A stretch of 64,000 bases of DNA from Schistosoma haematobium (lineage: Eukaryota; Platyhelminthes; Trematoda; Strigeidida; Schistosomatidae), in NCBI RefSeq assembly GCF_000699445.3, contig NC_067196.1:34802616-34866615 (forward strand), written 5' to 3'. Position 1 is the first letter of the stretch. The number at the start of each line of letters is the position of its first letter. Under the pieces are notes generated by a model, which had not been told where the DNA came from, made no database searches, and worked only from the letters and a program-made list of their open reading frames with translations. The position numbers were made by a program, and so were the translations under genes. Positions 1 to 12,678 of the stretch are shown piece after piece.

Positions 1-1091
1 CCGACTTGTAACTACGTTTCGACCACCAGGCTTCTAGGTCCTTACGCAAACTACGCACAATTTTTCTACATAAGAATCATTTGGCAGAAAACAATTGAAG
101 CTTAATCATTAAAGGAAAACAAAAGTAAGACAGAAATATAAAAGAAATGCTACGACAGAAAAGTATAACAAGATGTAGAAAGATAATAGTAGATTTTGTT
201 TTCACGAAGAAAAGAAAGTGATATTCACTATATAGTATGGATTGTATAAAGTATTATATATTATGTATAAAATATGTAATTAGATCTTATCCGAATCTTG
301 CTGTTAGAAAACATGCATAATGTGAAAACAAACATGGCTAGATAGTAGTGTGTTCACTCAAATAAAAGACACCAGTATCTACATTGGCCAAAAGCTAGGG
401 CGACTGTCAAGAGAGACAATGGAGAGCGTACAATAAAGAATTCTAAGTCGACTGAATTCTGAGTTGGTTAAACCGCTTCTGTAAACTAAAATATCATAAA
501 GATATTTTTAATACAACTGGAACTATCTACTAAAACAATAAATTTGAATGGTAGTTAATTGTTTCACAATGTTAAAACCACGACGTGATAAAATTAAAGA
601 TAATTAAATGACTTTCGAAAAGTCTATTCATACCCTTATATCATGTTCACGGAAACCAAAATAACAACCAAGAGATGAAAACCTTTCACAAAAATTCAGT
701 AGCCCTTAAAATTCAACTGATTGTATCATATGACTTTTAATAACCATGCACAGATGTATTTGTTATTTTAAAACTACCAATCTAGAGTTTGCAATTATTT
801 TTCTGGTCAATATGGGGATATTTGATATAAACTTCTACATTTGAATTATGCAATCTATAATATGTAATTTAATACATCAAATTTTCATGCAGGCCGAAGA
901 AGCTACCAAAAATGGCGAATGAATCGCTAATTACATACACACGAACATTATTGACCAGAAGCTAGGTCAATAAAATCCCTAAAGCTAACAGAATTTAAGA
1001 GAATGATCACATGAAAAAGAAGACTAGACATGGATCATTATGATGACAAAACTGTAAGATGAAACGAAAAACTGACGCTTATTCACAAAAA
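1..1091. other. 3' flank of the WNK gene
   Basis: No coding region was recognised. On the minus strand an ATTAAA-type polyadenylation signal occurs at 873-868, about 220 nt past the stop, and another near 510. Neither can be confirmed by eye. If exon 17 really continues by splicing, further coding exons might lie here. Confidence 0.3.
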
Positions 1092-1586
1092 TTAGACCGT
1101 TAATTTAGTAACCATTTGACGAATTTCCAGAATATTCTTATATGAGAAATACATAACCAGTACACCGAAACACGATATCAGCCCATACATATAGATTACA
1201 TAAACGAAAACAATGAAACAAACAAGATATTTTAAGGGAATTGCCTTGTTTGCTGATGGAACATTAGAAGTTGATTTGACATTTGTCGCTGATCCGATAG
1301 GCGGAGGCTGATTCATATTAAGTCCTACATTGACATTTGTAACTGTTCCATTACTAGGCATAGCTTGATTCATATTAGGTATCAAACTGACATTTGTCCC
1401 ACTAACCGCCATCGATGCATGCCCTGGTGAATCATTTGTTACGTGTACTCCAACTACTGAAGCAGCATAGGCACGTTGTTGTCTAGGCGGTCTTGGAGGT
1501 GGAGCTTGATGCAATTGATTGGGTCCAGATATTTGAGGGATCGTCGAAGCACCTGTATCATCATCTTCCAGATTTGCAGGAGCCAC
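1092..1586 (-). CDS. WNK: WNK exon 17 (C-terminus, residues 2522-2685, stop at 1092)
   Basis: After TTCAG the exon reads [17 protein letters not shown], a proline-rich [10 protein letters not shown] segment and N/M-rich imperfect repeats, as in the rest of the tail. The last 51 codons change character: a long hydrophobic run (about 2639-2670, for example [15 protein letters not shown]) before TAA. This may be a real membrane-anchoring end, or an intron read through. The codon AAG at 1247-1245 is followed by GCAATT, a possible GC-type donor, so the true C-terminus could lie further left or outside the window. Confidence 0.72.
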   Translation of the reverse strand: MAPANLEDDDTGASTIPQISGPNQLHQAPPPRPPRQQRAYAASVVGVHVTNDSPGHASMAVSGTNVSLIPNMNQAMPSNGTVTNVNVGLNMNQPPPIGSATNVKSTSNVPSANKAIPLKYLVCFIVFVYVIYMYGLISCFGVLVMYFSYKNILEIRQMVTKLTV

Positions 1587-4500
1587 CTGAATTTTACATA
1601 AAAACGTAAAATTTCATACCAGTAATCGAAATAAAAAAGCATTCATTTATCCAATTGCTTATGAAAAATAACGAATAATTAGACTAACATAATTACTGCT
1701 TCAGATTCATTTGACAGTTAAACACATACTCTGTCAAATAAATACTTAAACTAAAGTTATGAAATTATTTATTTTACTAACTATAGAGCACGAAAATCAT
1801 ACTAGCTTTAAAGTACCCCCCATTTATGACAATACACTTACATTATTCCTATTTCGCTTGTTCAAAACATGAGGTATGGCAACTTGGACCGATACACATA
1901 TGTGCCTGGTCCTACGTTGTAGCTGACTGAATGTTCAAAACATTCCTGGACGTCATAAAAGTTAAAAACTTCGACCGCAAAATCGTTTCATAATTTTCAT
2001 ACACAATTTTCTAGACCTCAAAAGTTTTGCTCGATTCATGTGAACAGACTTCCTCAGATTCGCCAACAATGAGTCTGGGATGGGAAAGCAAAAGAGAAAG
2101 CACATGTTCGAAGTTTTTAACAACATAGAAAGTCGATGGTTGTCCTATCCATAAACCACCGAAATTAATTACGTTCCTCAGTTAAAATTTTGATCCAGTT
2201 GGAATAGACTTTCTACACAGTAAGTTATTCCGATAGATAGCCCTAAACAACTGATGAAGTTCCTCAGTTTTTGCAATTGTCAAAAAAAATTTGAAATCCT
2301 TTTCTGTGTAATTATTAAAGAGATTACTTAAAAATCATTAGGAACTAGAGTATAAATACACATCCAGATTCCGAATAAAATGCTTTTAGAAATAATAAGT
2401 ACATCAACGTACTGTAAACTTGTTAGCAACGGTTGTTCCTGATGCATTCACAGGCCTTGTTGAAGTGATGCTTGGCTGTTCAGTTGGTAGACTACTAAGG
2501 GGATATTCAACGTTGTTAATATCTTTAGTCACATCAACAGGTAATGCTACATGGTCATGTGTTGAACTGGAGGTTATAGCAGTACATATCGGATTAGACG
2601 TTGATATATTAGAAGCTGTGACAATAAACCGATTTAAAGAAGCGAAATTCGAATTAGAAGGAATAGGCAGTTTCGAACTGCTTGATGAAGGGTGGACATT
2701 TAAAATTTGATTAGTACTATTATTTACGGCTACACAAGTAGGAAATGTGGTATTTGTCCCTGTGAAATTGAACGGTAATTCTTGAGCTGATAGGTGAGGA
2801 GGTTGGTTTTGAACCTGTTGTTGTTGTAGAAGAGTGAGTAATTTATTCTGAACATCTAAAGGGAGAAAACCAGCCTAAAGAAAGAAAGATAGAGACATAT
2901 CAAAGATAGACCATATTTTATTGTAAGCAGTTCCTATCAGAATAAGATGTTGACCAAATAGAATACGAGTTTACAATGTAATGGATTAAGATAAATAAAT
3001 AGATTTAATAATCATTAAAGAGATACTTTTTATTGATTTAATGCCCCCGAATGCGCTGGTACGAGTGAAGATAAGGAGAGTTCAATCTCTCCCAAAATGA
3101 CGTCATATAGTCATTACCAGGGAAGTTCTACTTATTGCCTTCTAATGGCTGGGGTATTGTTTACGACATTGAGAAAACGAAAAGCGAATATCCGGGACTT
3201 TAACCGGTTTGGTGGACACTGAGCCTTCACATAGGGAAGTTGGTAAGCCCTGATTCAAAACCAATAGTGGACATGGACTGCAGGACATTGAGGGAACAAA
3301 AGGCGTATGAACCTATTGATGGTCACTGACCATCACGGGACTGCATCTCTCTACGTTACTCCACTGCCTTGTGAATTAGACCTCTAGGTCAAAGGCTCGG
3401 TATGTGGCCCCTAAGAAAACCTTTTTCAGTTTGAGCGCCCAGGCAGTATTCCAGCCGTCACACATGTCAAATGATGTGTGAGGCGCATATATATTTAGTG
3501 CTTCCTTGTATCAACGTTTATGTGCTTAAATAAATAAATATTGATCTAATTAGATCTAGATGGATTCGAGAATATTTCGACAAATCAGACAAATTCTATT
3601 TTTAATTACCAAAATACCTAACTAATTAGAATCATATTTATTAGAAAATTAACAATATATTACAATTTACAGATGAATATAAGGTCACTGATAAATATAT
3701 TTTTTAAATAATTAGTTTTTACAATGGCTTGTAAACAAAGATTTACAAACAAATACCTAAAAAGTGAAATAAATACAATTGAATATTTATACAATCCAAG
3801 ATAACGGATAATGGCATTTTTAATGAGGACATTTCAAACTAAAACATCTTCACGTATGCGTACACATCCTGCTTATGAGTTTTCACTGTACTAGTAGGAT
3901 AGGTAGTCTACCCAATGATACAGTGATTGGATTGTAGAAACCAAAAAAAGTATGAGATACGATTATTTGGTTACTGTTCATATGCAGTCGGAATTGAATA
4001 AAAGAGAAAATTATACAAAATTTGAGTACGTTAGATACAACATATTAAAAATTCTAGAGATAATAGTCGTATTAAAGAAAAGATGTTGGTCCATTATCGA
4101 TAACTTGATTATAATTTCTCCGGGAATAAAAATCAGAATTTAAAAGAATCAAGCAAAATAACACAAGTTGCATTATTTTATTTGACAAGTGTATATTGAT
4201 GGTAGATAAAGAGTTTCACCCATAAATTGTTTTGATACCACGAATAAACTGATTACCTATTTATGCTAGTCTACTTTAAGAAATTCTAAAATAGACATCG
4301 TTTGTGAAATAAGAATTTTATTGAAAAATATAATTTGTTGAATCATTAAAAAATAAAACACCGAAAATGAACTCTTTTACTACACATTTTAAGTAACTTG
4401 GCAATCCAATATACAGATTGTAGTACTATGAAATATTTATTTGAATTTCGATGCATAAAACAACTATTTAATCAATTGGTAATTAAAACAAGTAAAAATC

Positions 4501-4765
4501 TGAATCTAAAACGTCATGAATTTTATAGATGGGTCAGCCAAATGACCCATATTTATAATTTTACACTATTTAGTCGGTCAATCAATATACAGTTCATTTA
4601 TTGAATAAACAAAAGAAAATTAAGTGGTACATCATAATCGCCACACTGATTATAATCTACCATTTACATGGTTATTGATAAGCAAGGACAACCGTAAAGG
4701 TCTTTTAGGTGTAAGATGGAAGTATAGTGATCTAATCAAACACCGCGATCAACAGACAAATAACA

Positions 4766-4816
<51 letters not shown>

Positions 4817-7800
4817 AAAAGACAAATGAAAACAAATTAAACAAAACTTACACTATTATTATCAGGAGTTTGTTGGACTAAGCGTATAGCATTTGCCAAC
4901 TCGGGTAAAATTTGATTCAGGTATGAATGAGCAGTAGATAAAGATAATTGTTGTTGATTTCTGTCTTTGATTGGCAAAGGAGAAGATAATTTTGGCATGA
5001 CATTTAATGAATGTTGTGGTTGTTGCCACTGCTGTGAATTATACTGAAACTGTTGCTGCCCAGCAATAGGTTGTGTGATATGAGGTTGATTAGAGGATTG
5101 TTGTTGTTGTGATGTTTGTAGTGTCTGAGACTGTGTACCTTGTTGTTGCAATGGAATCTGAGATGCTTGTTGTTGGTGTATTTGATGTGTTTGTATTTGA
5201 GGATTAACAGGTGTTTGTTGTTGTACCTGAAGTGATGGTATCTGAGATAATATTTGAGACGTTTGTTGTTGTTGTATTTGGGCCGGCTGTGGCGTTGGCT
5301 GCAGCTGAGTTAGTTGTTGAATTTGTCCGGACATTTGAGGCGGTTGCTGCTGACAATGAGTCTGTGTAGATGGTAATGTTGCATGAGATTGCTGTAAGAC
5401 ATGTGGTTGCATTTGAGAAGATTGTTGTGAACTTACTAACTGAGAGTGTTGTAACTGAGACTGCATTTGAGTTGACTGCTGATGTGTTGGTATTTGGATT
5501 AACTGTTGCTGCTGTTGATTAGGCTGTGATGATTGAGATGTGAGAATTCCACCACCTTGAACTGTCGATGTTTTTACTGCAGATTGAATATTCAAACTCT
5601 CTTGATTTTCCAGAGTGGATCCACATGATGAGAGATTACTTTGCGCAAACGAGGGATGTATTTGAATACCTTGATGTTTGTGAACTTCACTGACATTAAG
5701 CCATTCAAAGTTGGCAGCTGCAGAGGATAGTAAACGACCCAATAAATCAGGCAAAGAGTTCACACTGGCTGCGCATACTCCTGCATTAGATACAGAGGGA
5801 TATGCAACACTATTAAACCGTTGGGGAATATGATTTGTTTGAGACTGAGTTGAAGAAAGAGTTACAGGTTGTGTTGATACTGGAGGAGAAACTTGTCTAG
5901 AATGTCGAACTACACCAACACTTGGAGCAGTGCCAACAGCTCCGGAACCTGCGGATGATTTAAGTCCTGGATTAACGAACTGACTCGAAGTCTTTAGAAG
6001 ATTCGAAAGTAACTGAGGTACCTAAAGTGATAATTGATGAAATAAAAAGTGGTTACACTTAGACTGTCAATTAACAGGGAAATGCAAAAATGAAATACAT
6101 TTTATTCCAGATCGAAAAGACTAACTAATCACTACACTTTATCATGGTAGTTGTAAACAAACAGTATTGCTAAAATGCTTAAGATAATGGAAATAGTTAC
6201 GATCATATGCACTGGATAATACATGACCACATACTAAACGCTTAGGTATTCAACTGCATTTATTATAAATAAATAATTCAAATGCATTAAAAATAGATTT
6301 TTTCACTATTCGGAGTTGACGATGAATGAGCACACAACATAAAGGTTAATCCAATATTAGTCTGTACAACAAATCCATCTACGGGAGTTGGGAAACCATG
6401 ATTGCATAACGCTGGAGCAGACATGGTTCTCAATGAACATGATATATGAGTCTACACTAACCAACGGCTACGATGGAATTTCATTTCCTCACAACCCTCT
6501 GGTTTTCTTAAGGAAACACTCCTCTAGACTTTGACTCAGAGATCTGATTCACAAGACAATGGAGCAACGATAGATGAAGTCCTATAGTAGCCGGTGACCG
6601 AGAATGGGTTTAAAGTCATTTTCTTCCTCAGGATACTAGAGCGTATTGTGTACTATTTATATGGGTGTTCTCCATACCCACCACCCCGTACCAGAGCATT
6701 CAGAGGCATTAAATCAATAAAAAGTATCTCTTTAATATTCATTAAATCTTTATATATACATATATGTCAATATGAGATTGAGGAGATTTTATTGAAATCA
6801 CAATCATCAGAAACTCAGAAGAACTGTACGGCCGTTCCGCCCTCAGCAGTACCCATTTTTACTTAACCTAGTGTCGAGCCCAGAACCTGGGTCTCGCGAG
6901 AGAACATAGTCTTTAGACAACTGAGCCGGGATTCAACGGAGTACAAGTATAACTTAAATCAATATATACGTTATTCCAGGCTCGTATGTATTAAAAACCA
7001 ATATTTTGTACAAATGTAGTTGTATAGGTACATGGTTTTATGTTTTACTGAAACGTTTTCCTTTAAAAGATCATTTTACATGATTGAAAAAATACACTGA
7101 GATTTAATGCTTTCATGTTTGGAAAATTAAAAAAATCTATATACCTGGTCTAAATTTTGTAGAGTGTTAAGGGCTGATAATAGTTGTAAGAGTTGTTGTG
7201 TATTTGGTTGCACAACTGTTTGATGCTGTGAATCTTTTGATTGACTAGAATTTGACTGAACCTGGGTATGTGACTGTGGAAATACGGTGGACTGTTGTTG
7301 TTGCTGCTGATTTTGTGACTGTAAACTCGGTAAACAGGATGGATTGCCTTGAGTTTGATTGTTTACTAACATTTGATCCTGTAATAACTGTTGTTGTGAA
7401 AACATATTTTTGAGCGGTAAAGATAATTGGTTTTGAGCAACGATAGATTGAACTGGCTGCATATTATCTGTTGACAAATTTGTTTGATTTATATGTGTAG
7501 TACCACTTTTTACAGCAGAATACGGAAGTGATTGTAGAGAAAATTGTTGGTTCACAGACTGAATAAGTGATTGAATTTGATCAGGTAGAGAAAGCCGTGA
7601 ATTAACTGTGCCTGCCAATTGATTAATTGGTTGTTGACCAATAGAAATAGGGATTGAAAACTGGGATGCTGTATTTAACTCAGACTGAAGTGAGCTTTGC
7701 ACTTGTTGCTGATTCGTTACGGTTAGTGACGACTGGATAGGATTCATTCCAGATGCAGGGACAGCTTGTATTTGTGTCGAGTAGTAATTAGGTGATGCAG

Positions 7801-10800
7801 GGAGTACAGTCGTAGCAGCAGATGATCGGCGGCTTAAAGATTCAGGTCCTAAGTTATTATCAAACGGCAAAGCGTTTGATCCTATAGCGACATTTTCTCC
7901 ATCAATATTTGTACCAATCATATTTAAGTGATGTGATTGCATGGCACCATGTGGTGCATCACGCAGTGCCATTAAAAGGGCAAGAACATCATCAAAGCTT
8001 AGTGCATCAACGTCTGAAGGAATAGGTAACTTTCGGACATACACGGATGACACGACAGGATGTGTTCCCGATTCGTGAACAGGAGAGTTAGGTGGACTGA
8101 TAGAATGAGAATGCTCCATTGAACGAACCGGAACAACAAGAGCAGCTTTGTCTAACAACTGAATATTTCCTGTGCGAGTTAGAACTAGAGCTGAGTCTTT
8201 TGGAATTCTGTAAATATGAGGTCCCGAAAAACTACCATCAGAATTAGCACCAGATGCGAGAACAAAAAGTTTTTCAGAGTTCCCCTCGACAGTTGTCAGA
8301 AATGTGCTGTGTAAACAGGTGCCAGAGGGCATGCGTCGATTTCCAGGAATACCAACAAACATGTGTCCATCGGGTATATCAATTACTCGCATACCAGAGC
8401 AACGATAAAAAGACGATATTTCATTAGATTCTACGGTCGGTATCAAGATGCAAGCATGAGAAGGGTTTGAGCATAAGTTAGAAACCAAATTCTTCAAAGT
8501 AGTTTCCAGATAGGCGGGAATAGTGACAGTAACATTTACCAATTCCTCTGGAGTGAAAGAAACTGAAGAATTATTGCCAATCCCACCCTGATTACAAGTA
8601 GAGATATGATTTAAATTTGTCATATTACGTAAAGGATGAGTACTATATGACTGGTAAGCTACATTGTCTGATTGAGAAATGATAACTGGATCACGAGTTG
8701 TAGACTCATTGCAAGATGTTGATCTTGAAATTTCAGCAAGCGCAGCACCTGATTGCTCAGAAAGGCGTGGAACGAGAGGGGGTACTTCTTCTAAACCAGC
8801 TTGGCAATTAAAAAGGTTGACGCTTCCATTTTCTAAACGACCGACAGGCAGAGATAAAATATCATTTATATAGTTTAAGTTCATTGGCAACAATGATTGT
8901 GTGACGAAATTACTGTTTGAAATATCAGGTGCAGGGACATTCCCAGGAATTTGGCCAAGACCACTCTTTATCCTGCTATTGCTAATAATTGAGTCGGAAG
9001 TAGGTAACCCAACAGCAGAAGATGAAGCAGCGTAATACATCATACATTGAGGGATTATATTATTTATAGGATTGCTGATTGGTTCAGGGTTACTGGCTAC
9101 AGGATGAAAAAGATAATTGATTGGTTGGTTTATATTATCGACCGGAGACAATGGTCTAGAATTTTCACTGAATTCTTCTTCTTCATCCAGATCTAAAGAT
9201 ACATATTTCAAACAAGAAATAGTATTAGTGTAATAACTAATATGAGTTAATTTTCACAAACCAGTAAATATGTAAATAGAAAAAAAGTGAATTTACCGGA
9301 CACTATATATCAATTCAATTAAAAGGTATGATGAACCAAACTGTCGGTTCGTGAACTTATGGAAAAAACACCAAAACTTAAAGCTCAATAAAATGGCTTA
9401 CTCAAAGTGTAAAGAAGCCACTTGTTGATAGAGAGAGAATGAATAAGTAAGTAAAACAATATAAGATACTTTAATCCACGCGAAAGACATTTTTCATTAC
9501 ATAATACATACAGTCAGCCAAATAAACTTATTAGAACAGTCTCAATAAAAAAAAACAGTTGCATCTTATTATGCCAAGGTATATATAATCTATATGCAGG
9601 TCTTTTGATGCACATACCTCCTTGAAAGATAGCTTCGAAAAGTGATAAAACTATAATGATAATTGATGGTTGTGGCATACCATAAGCATGTTTAGAATTT
9701 TAGAAATATAATCTCTTTACAAACATGGTGTTAAGATTTCTTATATAATACCCCAGCTAGTATTATTGCTTACTATTCTTCGGACACTTTACTTCACTCA
9801 ACTAATCCATAGATCGGAAAACGGTTGAACAGGGACGTAATTACATTCCAACTAAAAAAGTTGAATGGGAGTAAGAATCACAGTAAGAAAAACGTTAGTA
9901 CACTTATGGTTTTGCACAAGAAAATTCTAGAGTTTTCTTCAATCATCCGCTAGAGCTTATCGGCCAAGAAATGACCGATTAATTTGCTCCAACGCAATCC
10001 TGCACAGTAAATGCTTTAATCCAATTTACATCTCGCTAATACATGTATGTGAACGGATTTCATCTAATGTTGGTTAAACGAATTGAAAACTTTTTTCCAC
10101 GCGAAAACAACTTGATGCAACGTTTTAACTAACCTTTAGAATCTAATGGTTGAATTTCTTCGAAATTAGAAATCAACGTTGAATTGTCATATGGTATTGT
10201 TGATATACAAGGTAAACAAGTACCCGGATTCTGAAACCCACTGTTACTAAATTGATTAGTGGAATTACAGCTGGTAGGTACACTAGATTGAAAGAATGGT
10301 GCATTCGACAAGTTAGTGGGTAGACGATTTATTTGATCAAATCCCACATTAGATGGTTGAGGATAGAAAATATAATCTTGGTTCAACTTTACAGAGTGGA
10401 CATCATTACGTAGAGCTTCCAGTAATTTCATAACTCCTTCTTTGGCGGCACGATCAATATCCTTGTTAACAGGAGTATAGTCAGATCCTTGAAACTATAG
10501 AAGTTAAATGTTTAAATCAATCAATGAATAAATCAAATATAAGTGATTTTGACATACTAACAGAATATATGTACATCTGATTAAATATATCAATTGTTAG
10601 GACACTGAATATAACCTTAAATTATACGGTTGTTACAGAATAAAAATAATAAATCCATACTATTTAAATATACAATGATTATTACATGGAGGATTTATTA
10701 ATTACAAACTTTTCTACTTACGGTATTTACATTTCCTTTATCAACACTTATTTTGCGCCGAAATCTTAATTCTACTAAATATCTTTACCGTGTTATGTGA

Positions 10801-12632
10801 AGAAAAGAGTTAGTAAATTAAAGTAATTTAAGGTGGCATATTAGCATTGATATATATATAGCACACGTTTAGGTTACTAGGACTAGATACAATTTGATAT
10901 TATGAAAACTTATATTATTATTATTATCGTTAATAGTATTACCCTACTACTATTAATAGGAAAATACTATAGAAAATGATAAGATCCATTATGTAAGAAC
11001 TGCGAATCAAATCCATGGAAAACACAACAATTAAATTCATAGCTAAGTTTTTAGGTGGTTGGGACCAGCAGTGTATGTTAAGTTATCGACAATAAATACT
11101 AAACAAACAAAAACGACTCGTCTGAAACAATTGAAAGTTTGAACCAATTTTATTAATGTATTTATAAAAATCAATATTTATTCCGTCAATGAACTACACA
11201 GAGAGAAAAAAAAGTTTCACATTATACATGTAATACAAACATTTAGTTCATTCCAAATAGTTATAGGACAAGGTACAAGAGTACAGCTTTCAAGCATTTC
11301 ATGAAGATTGTAAATATCAATATTTCAGACCGTACAGTGAAGCATCGTATATTGCATTACATTAGTTGTTCATCATTTCTACTTAACCATTAAAAAATAC
11401 CCATGATACAAGCATATGATCAAAGAGTAAAACCTTGTCTAGTATTTGTAGTGTTTACTGAATACATTCGATGTAAAATGTCTTATCTAGAGATAATGTA
11501 GCTTAAGCAGTTATTAGCATAGCATGTTTCTGTAGGTTGTTCATTATGGAGTTTACATCAAAAACAAATTTTCACAGCCATCATTGTTTATAGAGAAAAA
11601 TTTCGACCATAAAAGTTGTTCAGTCACAGAAATTTCTATCGACCACGTAGTAAATATCATTTTTCACAGTTGCCTGAATAACGAAGGCTGAACACTCACC
11701 ACTAAATTCTGTCATCATTTATTTCCCCCTTATAGGAAGAAAAATTATTTAAACGACTACTGAATATCCTTACAGTAATTAGAAAATTATCATCTACAAA
11801 TAAACCTTGAAAAATTAAACTTATATGAAGGATTACAATCTATTAGAAAATATAAAGACTACAGCTGAGTAATGGACTAATTTGAAATTAGTTGCTCATG
11901 TATAAACTATGAAAACAAATATGCAGATAATCGGGGTTAACATGTAGGTGGAAAGAAAAACCAATTAAAACATACCAACTTTATGTCTTCCAGTGTATCG
12001 GATAAATTACAACGAAAAGTTATCTTCCATAATTCATTATTTGGATTATTGATATCTGGCATTTCTAAGTAGAATGTTGGTCTAAAGTTACCAGGTTCAC
12101 AGTTTTCAGAGTCTCGTTCAATTTTAGTAACGCGTAAAATATACCGTGGTTTCGATTTCGATTTTTTTCTTGTTTTACGCTCAGTTGGCTACAAAATAAT
12201 ATATATTAAGCACAAAAAGAAGGAATAAATATACAATTAGCAACTAATTAGAAGTATTAGTAGTAAATGAGATATAAGAGAAGGTACTGAGAATATTAGC
12301 CAGATTTAATGATAAAATGTATTAAAACCACTTGTTATATATATAATGTTATATCTAGAAGGTTGTTCTTGACATACTGCGCATAACGTGACCACTAGAA
12401 CGCCAGAACCCTTCCAAGTCTCAATGAGAAGACAGAAGATTAATGAAAGGAGTATTATTCCCAGACAGTGTCAATTATAGTACAAAATTGTCGGGTATTT
12501 ATAGTTTTTAGTACGAACGAAATCAACACCTAGGAATTCTAGAATGCTCTTCCAAAAGGTGATTGGATGGAATGTCTTTGGCTCCTTTCGAGCCTCCTAC
12601 AGCTTCCTCGAGTTCATCCGTGGTCCGTCGTC

Positions 12633-12678
<46 letters not shown>

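Larger units (their letters stand above)
2875..4851 (-). other. WNK intron 15
   Basis: This 1977-bp AT-rich intron contains the 0.5-kb interspersed repeat (3015-3541) and the (TA)n run. From 3542 to 4766 I see nothing recognisable; short open frames there lack domain character. Confidence 0.6.
6022..7144 (-). other. WNK intron 14
   Basis: This 1123-bp intron contains the inverted repeat copy and the tRNA-like SINE fragment. The remaining sequence shows nothing recognisable. Confidence 0.6.

Noticed and set aside
2420..2710. Plus-strand open frame of 96 codons
   Set aside because: It is the complement of WNK exon 16, whose frame, splice sites and composition fit the gene; the plus frame has no domain.
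4767..4814. CRISPR-like or satellite array
   Set aside because: It and the other runs are simple microsatellites; there are no spacers and the genome is eukaryotic.
4624..4815. Plus-strand open frame ending in repeated Ile-Tyr
   Set aside because: Its end is the (TA)n microsatellite read as codons; the rest is intron.
6866..6945. Functional tRNA gene on the minus strand
   Set aside because: The A and B boxes are degenerate and no cloverleaf with a proper acceptor stem forms; a SINE relic fits better.
9193..9211. Met codon at 9211 as the start of a separate gene in exon 14
   Set aside because: A TATCTTTAG acceptor at 9193 joins in phase with exon 13, and the residues before it are intronic.
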